This document shows positions 1-12,440 of a DNA stretch of 64,000 bases, piece after piece. Origin of the DNA: Nomia melanderi. Lineage: Eukaryota; Arthropoda; Insecta; Hymenoptera; Halictidae. A model generated the notes under the pieces. That model saw only the letters and a program-made list of their open reading frames with translations, made no database searches and was not told the origin of the DNA. Position 1 is the stretch's first letter. Each line of letters starts with the position of its first letter. Made by a program: the position numbers and the translations under genes. The DNA lies in the NCBI RefSeq assembly GCF_051020985.1, contig NC_134999.1:10974001-11038000 (forward strand), written 5' to 3'.

Positions 1-1732
1 GAGCTAGGGGATCTAGGTCGCTGATGGCTCGAAAATAAGGGATGGGGAGTTTGTGTCGTCGAATATCGACTGGTGAATTTCATTTCGTTGGTTTTATTTG
101 TTTTGGGGGATGGATGTTGATCGATGCCTATGTAAGCTGTAAAGAAGAGTTTATGAAAGTTTATATGTGTCTATTAATAGATTTTATAGATTTAGATTGT
201 CTACTGGTATTTATTAGGTTTTTTGTCTTGTGTGTTGATCGAATTTTAAATGCCTGCATAGGTACAGTCTAGTAATTCAATACTAAATATTTCAGAGTAA
301 GCGGAATTTATGACTTGTTCCTTGAAAGAAAGGAGGCTTGACGTATACCGTGCTTACCCTGATTACTCCAAACTAATAACATTCGACTAATGGGAGTTCG
401 GTGAACAGCTATTACGAGTATCGATATAACTCAGACTTGTATAAAACAACCCTAGTGTCTTCCAAATTCAACCTCTGCCCTAAGTTTCTCTTGCTCCTAC
501 TATTAATCACTAATTAATTATTAATATATCGCTGAACGAAAAAGGAATTTATCGTCAACTGTAAAACGTAGCTTAATAGGAGGGACAAGGGGAATCCTCG
601 GATCCTCCAGCGAAAACTGTACGACATACTGGTGACGTCGGCTAGAATCAGCGTCGATAAATCCTCGTGGCGGCAATAAACGTCCGGACGCAATAGTTAA
701 TGGCGATTCGTTGATTATGTCGCTGATTCGATGATAATCCACGAGCTCGCTCCGCGATGTACGGGGTGTCTTGTAAGTCACGGTTAAAATTGGTCCAGAC
801 CTTATAGTTGAAAACAATACGAAAATCAAAAATGTTAAAATCGTATTAAAAGCTTCGTTATCGAGAAAATTACATATCATCAAGAGCTGCATTTTCAAGA
901 AAATCATATATTATTCAAATATAACGTAATAGAATCAACGTTCAAATCTCTATCAAAAGATTCTATATACAAATCCTTTTCTTCGAAAACAAAGTGTGCA
1001 AAGCAATCTTCGTTTTCCATTCTCATGTTTGTACAATAACTTATGACACACCCCGTACATCCTCCAGAATTTTTCTCCTCGTGATACGCCGCGCCGCTAA
1101 ATCACTTTTCCCCGGCCGACGATCTCGTTGTCGTGGCGGAACGATCCCCGGATCGGTTAAATCATCGCAGCTGATTATCAGCGGCGCTAGATACCCGGCC
1201 CAACAATAAATATACCGACGTCGAACGAATTCTTGCTCTCCGCGGCGGGTCGCGTTTACGCAATGTGCGTGCGCTTTAATTGCGAGAGTTTCTCTCTCTT
1301 TTCCTCGCTCCGGCACGGCCAGCCACTCTCCCACCGACCGCGCCGGTTCTCATCTCGGCCCGTCGATTCCAGCTCGATCAACACGCCCCTCGCTTGTACT
1401 CAATTATCGATACGCCCGTTGCAATTACCCGCGATACTGATAATAATACGCGGCGACTGCGTATCGGTTCCTTGGAAATTACACGGCACTTCGAAAAATA
1501 AACGAGCCACGATTTTCACCTTCCAACCGCTGCGTTGCTCGCTGCGTTATTCGTGGCCGGGGGCCGATCGGGTTTTTCACACGCTCGTCGACGCGGCGCG
1601 ACGCTTCGCCTGCAGAAATGGAAACGTACCTACCTGCGCGATTTTCAACGCGGTTGTCCGAAATTAGACGTTCCGGTGACTGGTTCGGTTTCGCTGGACT
1701 GCCGGCTGTCATTCAATTTAGACTACTTACTT
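1..1732. other. Gene-free stretch: AT-rich start, two CpG-rich blocks
   Basis: No coding feature is supported here. Positions 1-300 are T/G-rich on the + strand and 430-510 are A/C/T-rich. Two CpG-dense blocks follow, at about 560-800 and 1060-1720. The inverted-repeat element at 756-1061 spans the AT-rich gap between them. Open frames on both strands (for example 521-907 minus, 1233-1667 plus) overlap one another in the GC blocks and carry no recognisable motif. Confidence 0.6.
756..1061. mobile_element. MITE-like inverted-repeat element (GATGTACGGGGTGT ends)
   Basis: A perfect 14-bp inverted repeat, GATGTACGGGGTGT at 756-769 and its reverse complement at 1048-1061, bounds 306 bp. A few bases further in, both arms also share TAAGT. 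The interior is AT-rich and has no long open frame of its own, as expected for a non-autonomous DNA element. There is no convincing target-site duplication outside the repeats, so the exact boundary is uncertain; the outermost GAT could be chance. The class is not assigned. It could also be a non-transposon inverted repeat. Confidence 0.45.
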
Positions 1733-1956
1733 TTAACACTGGAACTGCCAACTATTTAATACGATTGATGTGTAATCGTTATAAAAATTATAATAATAAA
1801 TGTTCTAGATTCCTGCTGACATTCTTTATTGCATGCAAGGGAAACTGTTAACTTGTGAAATGCTTTCAGATATTTAACGGTTTTACGATATCAGTAATTG
1901 AGAAGTAAGAAAACTGGAACCAGTCGTATTGACTGGTACGGTAGTTCTAGTATTAA
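1733..1956. mobile_element. TTAA element, CACTAGAACTACC family, copy 1
   Basis: A 224-bp segment starts TTAACACTGGAACTGCC and ends with the reverse complement of TTAATACTAGAACTACCG. TTAA sits at both ends (1733-1736 and 1953-1956). A subterminal palindrome, ACCAGTC-GTATT-GACTGGT (about 1919-1937), lies just inside the right end. TTAA flanks are the hallmark of piggyBac-type insertion, but these ends start CAC rather than CCC, so assignment to that superfamily is tentative. No transposase frame fits inside, so it would be non-autonomous. Confidence 0.55.
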
Positions 1957-2220
1957 TTAACACTAGATTTACGGAACCCGTCAATTTGACGGAAATTGAA
2001 TATGTTAAGCATTATTTCGTGAAAGTTAAAGTTAATTTTAATTGATGCGATAATGCGAATTTACGTTATAATTCTCTGTTCTTGACATATTAATTTCCGC
2101 CATCTATATGAACAAACATGTAGTCTTCCAGGAACGATAGAATAAAGTGTAAAATGAATGTTTTGAATACCGCTCGATGAACTCATAGGTGTGGTTGTGG
2201 ATTTTTTAGTTCTTTTGTGA
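1957..2220. mobile_element. TTAA element, CACTAGAACTACC family, copy 2 (right end unclear)
   Basis: The left end TTAACACTAGATTTACGG begins at the base after copy 1 ends, so the two elements abut as TTAATTAA (1953-1960). The subterminal palindrome CCGTCAATTTGACGG (1979-1993) matches the position and form of the palindrome in copy 1, which supports a shared origin. The right end is degraded. The best candidate is near 2205-2220, whose reverse complement reads TTCACAAAAGAACTA. The end coordinate is therefore a guess. Confidence 0.4.
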
Positions 2221-4740
2221 ACAGCTGTTTAGAGCTTCACTTGCCTGGTTTGAACATGCGCTTGTTAATTTTAGAAATTTGAATAATGGGAAACGAAAGA
2301 TAAAAAGTAGGAGTTTCAATATCAGTTTTTCAATATTATTAGTCTTCGAATTAGTAAGAAATTTGTTGCCTGATTCGTCATTTGATTCGTCATTCGGAAA
2401 TTGGCAAAGTGGTTTTGAACTTTTGACCGTTCGCGAGCGTTGCACAAAGAGTTTTCCATCGTGAAAACGAGCTCTCGCGTTGGACGAGGACCGGGATAGA
2501 CTACTTTTGCAAACGAAAACGCGACTCTTGTGTACAGAATGTTCGTTTGATTCCAAGAGTGTAATCTATTTGTAGTAATTGGAGTAGTTACGGGCGTTTC
2601 AAAGTTCGTTTGTTTTTTCAAACGGCGCGCCATTGTTCCGTTGACGTTAGTGGCACACGCGAGCGCAGTTTTAAATCGAGAGAGCCCGCGTAAACAATGC
2701 CGGGAACGCGCCACGGTCTTGCGTGTGCTTTAGCTCGTTGTCGAACGTTAAGCGGCAACGCCTAATTAAAAAGTTCCGGGATGCGCGAAACAGAGGCGGA
2801 ATTATAATTTCTGGCATTAATTGTTCCGTTTCCGTGGGCTGAACAATGCCGTCCCTCGACCCGTTGTTAATTTTTACCACGACCTCAAGTCACTTTGTTA
2901 ATTTTTCCTGTGCGCGACATGGTAAATAATGCAGCCGTGCAATTGCAAATAATTTCGCGTCGATTCACTCGCTCGCTGTTTCTCTTTGTGCGGCGTCTCC
3001 CATCGAATCGAACTGAACTTTACAGGGAGGATTGGTGTGATATTTTGTGTTGTCCAATAATATTATTTATTGCAGTCAACATTATTCTACGAGGTGTTAC
3101 AGAATAAAAAATGATAAACTCGGAGAATTCATTGATTTATCCTAACTAAAATATTTGAAAAATATTCAACATCGATCGATTTTTTCGTATTTCAAAAATT
3201 GTACCTGATTGGAGATTAATAGATTAATAGTAAATAAGTATTCGCAACAGATATTTCTAATTATTAATACTTTTAATACACCAATTGAATTCCGTAAATT
3301 TCAAAGCTAAAGCGTCACATACTTAAAGATCAACGTTCAATTCTGCACATGCTCCGAAGAAATTCACTGGGATTAAAGGGACGTCCGCAAGTAACAGTAA
3401 ACCATGGCTTTCGCGATAGTTGTCAGCGTAAAATTTGAAAATAGTTCCATGACGGTAACAGTTGTGACTTTTAATGCCACGTACAAACCCTAACTCTTTC
3501 GATCGAACAACTGACATAAGTCCGCCAAACAGATCACTTCTTCTCCGTCCGCGTCCAATGGAAACGGATTCGAGCGACTGTTAGCCTTAATGCATCGCCA
3601 GGACGATTCGTCGCGGATACGACGTCCCATCGCTTGCCGGAATTTCCAGTAAGCCGCCGTGTCAAATTAGGACCATTCAGCTCCGAATTTACGATCGACA
3701 CCTAACGAGGTATTGGTCGGTTTAATGCGGCCCTCTAAACAAGTTTCGGTCGCCGCTATTAATCTCCGCCGCCCCGGAAAGTCTCCTAGCTCCGCGGTGA
3801 TCATTGTTTCGAGTATCATTTCCTCGTGTCCATTACGGTATTTACATGGAAACTGTTTCAACTTCTCGAATCCGTTTCAACTGGGAATCGCGGTGGACGA
3901 CATTGAACGTGTCGCGTGCTGCCGCGTGTCGTTAACGACCGTCCGCGACGACTTTCCATCGCCTCCATTGTTCGCGCCGCTGAATCCGTGGCCGCCCTTA
4001 ACGAATCGGCCGGCCATCAGGCCGAGTCCATTTCTCATCCGGACCAGAGTGACCAACTAGCACTGCGTTTTCTTCATTTGTTAGAACCTGGGAACCCCAA
4101 CTCGGACTCACTCCATCTTTTACTGGCAATCTGTCCACTGGCGTGGCGAGAATTCCGCACTTCCCTCTTGTCGGACAAATTTTAATGGGTTCATTGAATT
4201 CCGTTTGGGAAATACGCTACGTTGAGTACTATTGTTAATCTTCTGTAGACTTCAAAAGCTTAAAACTTTAAAGATTCAATCCTGTGTTGCAAAAGAGTAA
4301 ATATTCTGAATATCAGAGAATGGTCACTTTAACTGAAAGAGAATAAAGAACGTTCGCTTTGGTGAAGTTTGCTTTGAAGTCTTCATTGTCTATAGAGCAA
4401 AGTTTCGAACTTATGATGCAGAAATCGACTACAATAATCTAACAATATCCACCACTTCATACTTAATATTTTACCATAAAACATTCGCATTCTCCCACCA
4501 CCGAAGCAAAATTAAATCCACACCTCCGAACAATACACCAATTCACCGAAAATCAAATAATTATTTCCGGTTAAATAATTCAATCAATTTCCTCGCCGCG
4601 CACAAAAGCGTTCAGATTACACTCCCCCCGTCGTTATGCCTGATTCATCCAGCAACACCACCTGAAACGACAGCATCGACACCCTCGAAGGTCCCATGAA
4701 TGTCGCGGAACCTTGTTCGTTCGTTCCACGCGTTACAATT
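2221..4740. other. Gene-free stretch with three GC/AT cycles
   Basis: No gene is supported. A small tandem duplication (13-bp unit TGATTCGTCATTT/C) lies at 2371-2396. GC-rich blocks are centred near 2480-3040 and 3500-4180. The DNA after them (3030-3100, 4180-4260) is T/G-rich. The DNA before the next block (4430-4560) is strongly A/C-rich: positions 4501-4560 hold 29 A, 18 C, 9 T and 4 G. Open frames such as 3713-4060 have no domain and are shadowed by frames on the other strand. Confidence 0.6.
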
Positions 4741-4965
4741 TGCACGGACAGGAAGAAAGGCGACGTGAGAGAGATACGGGGCGAAGGGAAAAGAGAGCGA
4801 GGCATAAGATCGAGCGCACGAAAGGGGTAAAAGAACGACGGGGAGCCAGACTAAAGGAGTGGAAAAGGGGGGAAAGAAGGGTCGCACGGAGGGCAAGGAG
4901 AAGGGGGGCGAGGGAGAAGGAGCCGGGAGTCAGGCGAGGAGAAGCGAAAAGCACGAAACTCGCAT
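4741..4965 (+). repeat. Purine-rich, G-run tract
   Basis: For about 220 bp the + strand is dominated by G and A, with many GGGG runs (for example near 4776, 4825, 4866 and 4897). There is no strict repeat unit. Such tracts can form triplex or G-quadruplex structures. The tract passes directly into a CpG-dense block (about 4990-5160), so a promoter-like or unmethylated CpG island role is possible but not shown. Arg/Glu-rich and Pro/Ser-rich open frames here are artefacts of the composition. Confidence 0.6.
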
Positions 4966-7900
4966 TTCCCTAAGTATAACGTATGCTCTTAATCCCGGAA
5001 TTTATGCGAGCGGAATTAACGCGCGCGCTCTCGGGCTGGCTCGGGCCGGCTCGTCTCGATTGCGCGGGTGTGGCGCACCGGACCGAGAGCTCGACTTAAG
5101 TACTCGCCGTGCTGCGCGCGTTTCGTACTTGGCGCATCAATGACTCCGTTGCATCGGCGCCGATCCGTCGTCTACCGTCCGTTGAGTTTCCTTGAAATTT
5201 TCGATGCGTCTGGAATATCTCGTCGCGGTTATTCATGTATCCACTGAATTAGAAATTATGTTTAATCTTTAGTTCGGTGTGCGATTGGGGATTTGTTGGA
5301 AGATTCGTGTTCTTTTATGGGGATGGTTCTTTGCGGTTTTTCAAGTTTCTTGGTAAAGGGAACAGCGGTATTTTCTGGTGATTGTAGAATAGTGAGCAGC
5401 ATTGTGAATCAGAAATTTTCATTGGAATTTTAGGTAAGGAATTTTTAGGTAAGTTTTTAGGCCTTTAAAGGATATAATATTGAACTTCTGAGCTTTGGTA
5501 TTTTTCGATGCTATTTCTGTAGTGTTGAGAATAAAAGAGGAAGTTTCAACTAAATGTAATATCTAAATTGAAATCTTCTTTTGTTTATTCCTTCCATCGA
5601 CAACTTTTCGAATATCGAAAACACTTTCGCAGCGCACACGCAGACCTCAGGTTCCACAACGAGGTTCACTGTTATCAATGTTCCCGAGGGGCAGTGTCAG
5701 GAGTTCAATTTCACCGGTGGAAAAAAGATACGAAAACGGGATCCATTCGCATTGCGGTTTATTGCCTCCATCATTCATAGGACACGAGCAACAACAAGAT
5801 AGGATCTAACACCTACTCGATCATGGCAGGCCGCGGTGTCCCGGCGATCGACAGGATCGATATCACTTAGCCGCGTCCGGGCAGCGATTTTCATCTTCGA
5901 TCCGATCGTTCCGTAACAAATTACTCGGTTCGACAGTAATTTACGGTACCTGTTACGTCGCCGGCCACGGTAGACTTATCACCGATTGCGCAAACCTGCC
6001 TGAAACGGCCACGTTATTCCGCTGCCGTGATCGACCTCGTCGATCGTTTCCTGCATACCTCTTAATGATCGTTTAGGAGGGCGCCGTGGATCGAAGAAAA
6101 TTCGACGCGATTGTGTCGGATTTTTCAACGGCGATGGCTTGCACGCGACGTGACGGGAGTTTTAAACCGCGATAGGGAAGCCAATCGAGTGTCGATAGAC
6201 AGAACGATTTACTGGCCGGCGTTCGAGGAACGCAATCCGATTGACAGCGATCGAAGGCGAGATTCTTCCTCGGACAGGGTTCTGTTCGCTTAAAAATTGA
6301 TGATCACCTTGTTGGCGCGTGTTCTCAATCCTGATGCCTGTTTAGGTACACCGCGATTTATTTCTGTTCTTAGTTGCATCTATTACTCTCAACAATCTGA
6401 CTTTGAATATTCATGTAAAAATGATTAGTTTTTCAAGTTACAAGAATCCACAAATACACTCCATCCCCCAAATCACAATACACTTACTACAAATTAATTC
6501 AAGTATAATAATACTCTGTCTATATATATTGATATCAAGCCTCCCATCAAAAAATTACACCGTAATCCCGCAAAAATCCATTATCCCCAGCCCTCAGCCC
6601 AAGTGTTCACTCCTACACTCCTCAATCTCTCCAAACAGAGTACAACCCCATAAAAATATACCTCCGCCATTGAAAAGGCGATGGCCGGGTGCTCTTCAAT
6701 TTCTTATTTCCACGTGTACGATAATGAAACTGTTTCCAGAACCGGAAGAGCCGACATTGTTTCGTATTTCAATCTCCGGCGGGGTCTCGCGACCCTCTGA
6801 GCGCGCAATCAGGCCGGGACCTCCGCTCGCGTCTCGCAATCAAGAGTAAATCGCGCGAAACTGCGAGCCCGTCCGCCGCAGTCGGGAGGAGAATTCCTTT
6901 ACGGGATCACCGGCGAAATAACAGACGGGGACCGCCTGTCGCGGGAGGTCCCCGTCGCCAGGCCCTTCGGCTCGTGAACAAGGATACCTCGAACCCTTCG
7001 CCCTCTGCCTTCTCATCGGAAAGGGAGTCCGACAGCGGCTTAACGCACCAAGACGATTCTCGCGGCCGGGTGCGCTCATGCGTTCTGCGCTTTATGTCCT
7101 CAAGTGCATAGCGGAAGGAGCACGGACTCCGCCGGAGAGAAAGGGAATGGGAAAGGGCTGCCTGGCTCCGCGCGCGCACGCACGCACACGAGCGTCTGAG
7201 AATCACCTGTCGACTTGCAACCCCTCTACTGTCGAAATTTCTTTTTACCTTTGCTTGTTCGGGGAAAACAAGTCGGGAAAACAAGTGGAAATTACAGTGG
7301 ACGCGGAAGGTTTGGTTTGTCAAGAGGAACATTCTCCAGTAAAATAATGGATATTGTTGAGAAAATGTTTGAATCGTTAGAAGCATGAGCAATTAAAAGG
7401 AATCGTTAGGTGCACGGATAAAGTTTGTGCGATTTTCTTGTTAACGATGAATTGAGGTCCGATTTCAATTAGTATTATACTGGTTAAACGAATAAAATTT
7501 GTACTAACAGTAAATTATGTTTATGCCGTCGGTATCGAATAAAATGCAATAATTTTATAGAAACGTTTTCTGTGTTTAAATTTTAGTTTAAGAACCCGTA
7601 CGAACTTTTTCCGGTATCTGATGTTTTAACTGATGAATTAAGTTTGATTTATTTTGAATTATGATATTTATCTTAGCCTGAAATTAGATAGTTTAGATTG
7701 TTTATTTTTATGGTTTTTTATATAGCTTGTTGTGTTGTATTATAGTTCTTAGAGTATTTGAAATGCTGGTATTATAGTATTCGTGATTTATTTGTATTAC
7801 AGTCGTTTCGATTGTGATTGAAATATTCCTCCTGAAATTATGAATAATGAATCAAATATCTCGAAGGTCCGTAACCTTGCGATCGATCGATCAAAGGGTG

Positions 7901-8300
7901 GATAAATGTATCCGCCGCAGCTGCACTTTTTATCCAGCCACCGGTATCGTCGGTGCACCCGAATGCACCGCAGTTCAGAGTCAAAATTAAATTCCTTCTA
8001 TCGCCGGTCGATCTCGAGTGAATCGGTGCACACGTTCGTTCCAGATTGCACGGGATTCCATTGATAAGTCGGCGCCGGATAATCGAATTAGCGGGAGATG
8101 TTTCCGCGTGGCATCCGTCTGGCGGCAAAAACGAAAAAGCGATCGAATTCGCTCGAGACTTATCGCAAAACGCCGCTCCCCCGGCGGAGGGCATGCCAAA
8201 CTGTCGCAAACAATCAAGAGCTAATTAAAAGCAAACAGCGCGAGATGAGGGATGCGCCTAGCAATTTTGGTGACTGGGAATTTCGTCGCGGGTAGGTGGA
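4966..8300. other. Gene-free stretch: CpG blocks at 4990-5230, 5620-6300, 6660-7230, 7850-8290
   Basis: No gene is supported. The block at 4990-5160 is very CpG-dense (10 CpG in 5041-5100). T/G-rich DNA follows it (5281-5340: 27 T, 21 G, 7 A, 5 C), and A/C-rich DNA (6430-6660; G only 4 in 6601-6660) precedes the next. A 14-bp tandem duplication (CGGGAAAACAAGT type) lies at 7260-7288. Positions 7390-7840 are very AT-rich with T/G excess right up to the block at 7850, an exception to the usual flanking pattern. Confidence 0.6.
5420..5456 (+). other. Tandem acceptor-donor motifs TTTTAG|GTAAGG and TTTTTAG|GTAAGT
   Basis: Two fused acceptor-donor motifs lie 15 bp apart, with junctions after 5433 and after 5448. 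The second has the full GTAAGT donor consensus immediately after TTTTTAG. The pyrimidine tract is short and interrupted by purines, and no clear branch point was seen, so this is weaker than the sites at 14527 and 47616. It could be a chance product of a T-rich stretch, or a small tandem duplication of TTTTAGGTAAGKA. Confidence 0.3.
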
Positions 8301-11300
8301 GATGTCGAAATCGTTGAACAAAAAACATGTTTTGCATTCAAATAAATCTGCGATTTTAGTATGATTGTGAACACCTATTGCAATCGATTCGATGGATTAA
8401 TATTTTCACGATACAATCATTCGTCACTTAAAACATGTACAAAATAATACGTAACAACTTCAAAACCTAAAACTTTCCCTCCGTTTACATTTCCGAACGC
8501 AAACCGTCACAAAACGAATTTCATATTCGAAGCACGAGGTATGGAGGTAATTAAAATAACCAACCAGTTCTAATATTTCAAATACGAAAACAATACAAGC
8601 CATTACGAAAGAAAACGCGCCCATAATCCACATACAACGTCGCTCGACGAGATAACAATCACGGCAAAGGGAATGAAAAGTGTACAAAGGGACAGGAGAA
8701 GAATTGTTTACCGGTGATAAACGGTCGGTGCTGGTTCCGCGAGGCGGGGTCAATCGTCGTAATTATCCCGGTCAGATCTGATCACTCGTAAATCGCGTTG
8801 GGACCGCAACTAGCGGGGGGTTGCCCGCGCATTTTTATTCCCAGCTCGCGAGCCATTTGCATGACTCTCTGGCCGAGGTAGATTTCCGAATGCGTTCACT
8901 CGCGGCCAAGAATTAAATATTTCGCGGGTCACGTGACGACATAATTTTTCATTACGTCGCGATGCACGCTTATCGCCGCGCATTACGCGTGCAATATATT
9001 CGGCGGACCGATCTACAATTCTCGCGATATATTCCTTCCAGCGATTGCGGCGCCGGATAGTCAGCCGGTCGCTCGCTTTATTCGCTCGCTTTATTCGCCC
9101 GCTGTAATTCGCTGGTTACTGAACACCGCGAATTACGGTGTGACGTTCGTTTAGAAAGGCGGCTACGATTTTTGTGCTTAACGCCGATTAACAGCCCCGA
9201 CGCGCCCCGTAAATTCACCGTGAAACGTTAACGCAATCGTTCTGCCCGCTGCGAATTATCGACCACGGATTGTTCCACGGCCTTTGTTAGCGCTCGATCG
9301 CTGCCGATCTGTGGCCTGATAACCGTTGAGAAGCTTATCCGAACGGTCGAAAGTTACCACGATATTTCACTGGCCGATATTTACATTGTGTTTCGTTATC
9401 GCGTACCCGTTCAGTATTTCATTAGCCGATATTTCATTCGCCGAATGAATAGTGGGAAACGATCCGGTCCCAAGGCGCGCGGTATTTATCTTAGACCCGT
9501 TCATTGAAGGTGTTGTCTCGTTGCACGCGCGACCCGGCCAAAGAGGTTAGCGCGAAAATCACAGTTCGTGGTTGAACACGGTCTTCGATGAAGTGGTTCG
9601 CTGTCGCGGCAGATAGATCCGCGCGCCTTGGGCTTGTAACGTGAAGTCGGGCCCGCGGCAAACACTTCGCGGCGAATTTAATTAACCACCAGGGAGAGTG
9701 TCGTAAGCGACATTACACTCGCACGCGAATTCTGCTTTTAATATTGCCTTCGCATGTGATAATGGATCTCGAGGGTGTTTTGTTCTATCAGTGGCTATAG
9801 AAAGTTATTCGAATGGTTTGTTTTAATTCATCTCGCTTTGTCTTGAGAAGGATTCGCGTGAGCTGTATAAATATATAATTTGTAATTATCATTAGTAGCC
9901 TGCATATTCGAACCCTTTGAGGCCTTATATTCAGATACATTGAACAATTATATTTTAACAATCTTTACTATAATTATTTAATAGTCAATATTTATAATTA
10001 TTTATCTCAATGCTTCCCAAGCGTTCTTCAATAAACGATTAAAACGCCGTATCAGAATCTAATCGAATTAAATTCATACCAAGCTTCACACTGAAAACTC
10101 AAGATTTGAATAACAGAGTTAATGTATTCAGATAAAAAGTCAATGAAAACTCCCTTTACGACATTCGTGTAACTAAACGCAACGCGAGTGGCGAATAATC
10201 CGATATTATCTCTCGCCTCGACTTCCTGCCGTCAAACGATCGAGCGTTAACCAATAGTGCCGGAGCGCGCGTGCCAATCCCATCCGCAACGTTCGTGTCC
10301 GATTGCGCGTCGAATTCGAGGCCGGGGGGGATCCGCGGCCATTCTTCTTCCGACGAGTTCGCCGGCTTTAACGAAGTATCCTCGGCGGAGGCACGAGGGA
10401 AACTCGATGACCTGCGAACTTGTTTCCGTGGACCAGTGCCGTTTCAGCCGCCGTGAGGATCTCATGGGACAGGCAGGGGCCGGCGGGGAGAAAGGTCGGA
10501 GGAAAAGGAAACCGACCGAAGTCGGCGTAACAATTAATTTACTTCGCTCACGCTCGGGTAATTGAAAAATTGTCGATAGCTCGACGGAAGTCGATACGAG
10601 CGTGGCGGGAACGGTGAACGGGGTTCGAGGGGATGGAGGATCGGGAGAACGAGCGCGACAAGCGGGAGATATAAGAAGCCGAGAAAACGGAGTTAATTAA
10701 ACCGACTGGAAAGGGCCGGCGACGGAGGCGGCGGAAATTAAAAATGTAAATCTGCGTGATTGGAAACCGCAGCCCGGCAGACCGGCTTCCTTCCGATCTG
10801 CAATTCGCGATTTTTATTATAATCCGTCCGGCCACCCTTTCTCCACCCCTCGTACGCGACCGGACTCCTCCACGACCCCATTTTCTGTTTTCATCTACGC
10901 CGGTGATTGGAAATTGGGAATCCCTTCGGATCAAGGAGAAATTAACCCCTTACAATCGAAAGTATTGTTTTGGTATATATTTATAATTTCCTAGTGAAAC
11001 GTTGATTAAAATTTCACTTTGTTGAGTGGGATGAAGTTTGTTTTAGTGTTTTATGTTTTTAATTCCGTTGCATTATGTTTTCTATTGAATATCGAATTTC
11101 ATCATTTTGCCGTGGAAAATGCGACGGTTATTGTGAGTCTCCTTTGTGAAAGTTTAAGCGTTCGAGTTTCACGAAAAATAGTACCGCCGACGAAAATTGA
11201 TTGTCAGTGTACATTATTAAGTTTCTCTCGCATTTTCGACTTTGATAAACGAAACGGGAATTTTCGCGGGCTCTCTACAGAAAAAAGTTGAATAAAATGT

Positions 11301-12440
11301 GCACTCGTTTTCTGAAAAAGTGACCTGATTTTAAGGTGGAATGAAATGGGAATTGTGTTACTCGCTGGGAACTTAACAAGAGCCCTTCGTGTTCCTACAT
11401 TTTTCCATGTAAATTTCTCCGAATTTTTTGTAGGGAACTACAAGTTGGCTAACGAATTTGAATCGTTTTTTGCAAACTGAATTATCGGATTCCAGGAAAT
11501 TCAAGGATTATGAACAGAATTCTGATTCGTTCGACATCATTGGGACTAATTATTCCACTAAATTTTGAATTATAAATATGAAGCTACACAATCTTGAAGT
11601 GAATTTTAATGAACTTCGCTTCGACCACAAATACGCAGATCCATCAAATTATAAAATAATATAATAACTTCATGTATGATGATGATCCTTCATAATTCAA
11701 ACATCCTTCCATTTATTAAATTACTCTACATCAAGTATTACGTTATTTACACTCTTCCTAACTTAAAAAGGAAGTCATTTTACATTTCATCTATCGACTA
11801 AACAAACCAAGAAAAAAGAATAAAAAGTAAAAAGAAAATGCTTCGACAAAATGCCCTACACATTTTTATGAAAACAATGATACATTATTTTGCTGCTTCG
11901 AACTCATTTTGGACGATAATTAAATACGATTCCGCGTCGAAAAGAGACGAAGGGAGTCTCCGATCAAATTCCACGCTAGCCATCAGAGCCGTGACAGTCG
12001 ATCGCTTCGCGCCGTCGAAGATTTTTGCCGTGCCACGAAAAATTGATAAGCTGTAGCCGTGGAGGGGGCGGATTCCATATTTTTTCCCGTAGCCGTCCGC
12101 GCGGCGAATGAGAAACGGCTAATGGCACCAGGTGCGGCCGTTCGATGGAATATAAATAAATACGGGGCGATCGATCAAAGAATCGAGCAAGGACCGCGAG
12201 ACGACACGCATCGTCGATCGCGCGGGACGATGTGTTTCCTATGGGGTTTTTTGGGGGCAAGCGAGCGCCGACGGCGATTCGTCAACGCTTTGCCGACCGG
12301 TTGTGCTTGATCGGCTATCGGACTCGCCTAATTCGGGAAATTGAACATTCGGCGCCCTCATCGGTTTTCTATATTACACATCTTTTACCCTTCCGAACGA
12401 GTAGAAGTTGTGTGCCATAGCCAGACGCTTAGGTAATAAT
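8300..12440. other. Gene-free stretch with blocks at 8700-9750, 10200-10930, 11930-12420
   Basis: No gene is supported. The 8700-9750 block is CpG-rich with few long open frames. Short duplicated phrases occur within it, for example GCCGATATTT near 9373 and 9425. The left flank of this block (8410-8520) is A/C-rich and the right flank (9760-9850) T/G-rich. The same holds around 10200-10930 (right flank 10960-11110 T/G-rich) and 11930-12420 (left flank 11690-11820 A/C-rich, right flank 12540-12640 T/G-rich). Open frames in these blocks overlap on both strands and carry no recognised motif. Confidence 0.6.
9070..9109. repeat. Short minisatellite, three 13-14 bp units
   Basis: Two identical 13-bp units CGCTCGCTTTATT are followed by a diverged 14-bp unit CGCCCGCTGTAATT. 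The repeat is small and sits inside a GC-rich block. No function is suggested. Confidence 0.7.

Noticed and set aside
5581..5802. 73-codon frame with a plausible extracellular-looking stretch (FTVINVPEGQCQEFNF)
   Set aside because: It has no signal peptide and no recognised family, and an overlapping frame in the same block is also open.
10936..10960. TTAACCCCTTACAATCGAA as another CCCTTTGCACTC element end
   Set aside because: No matching right end was found within 400 bp.
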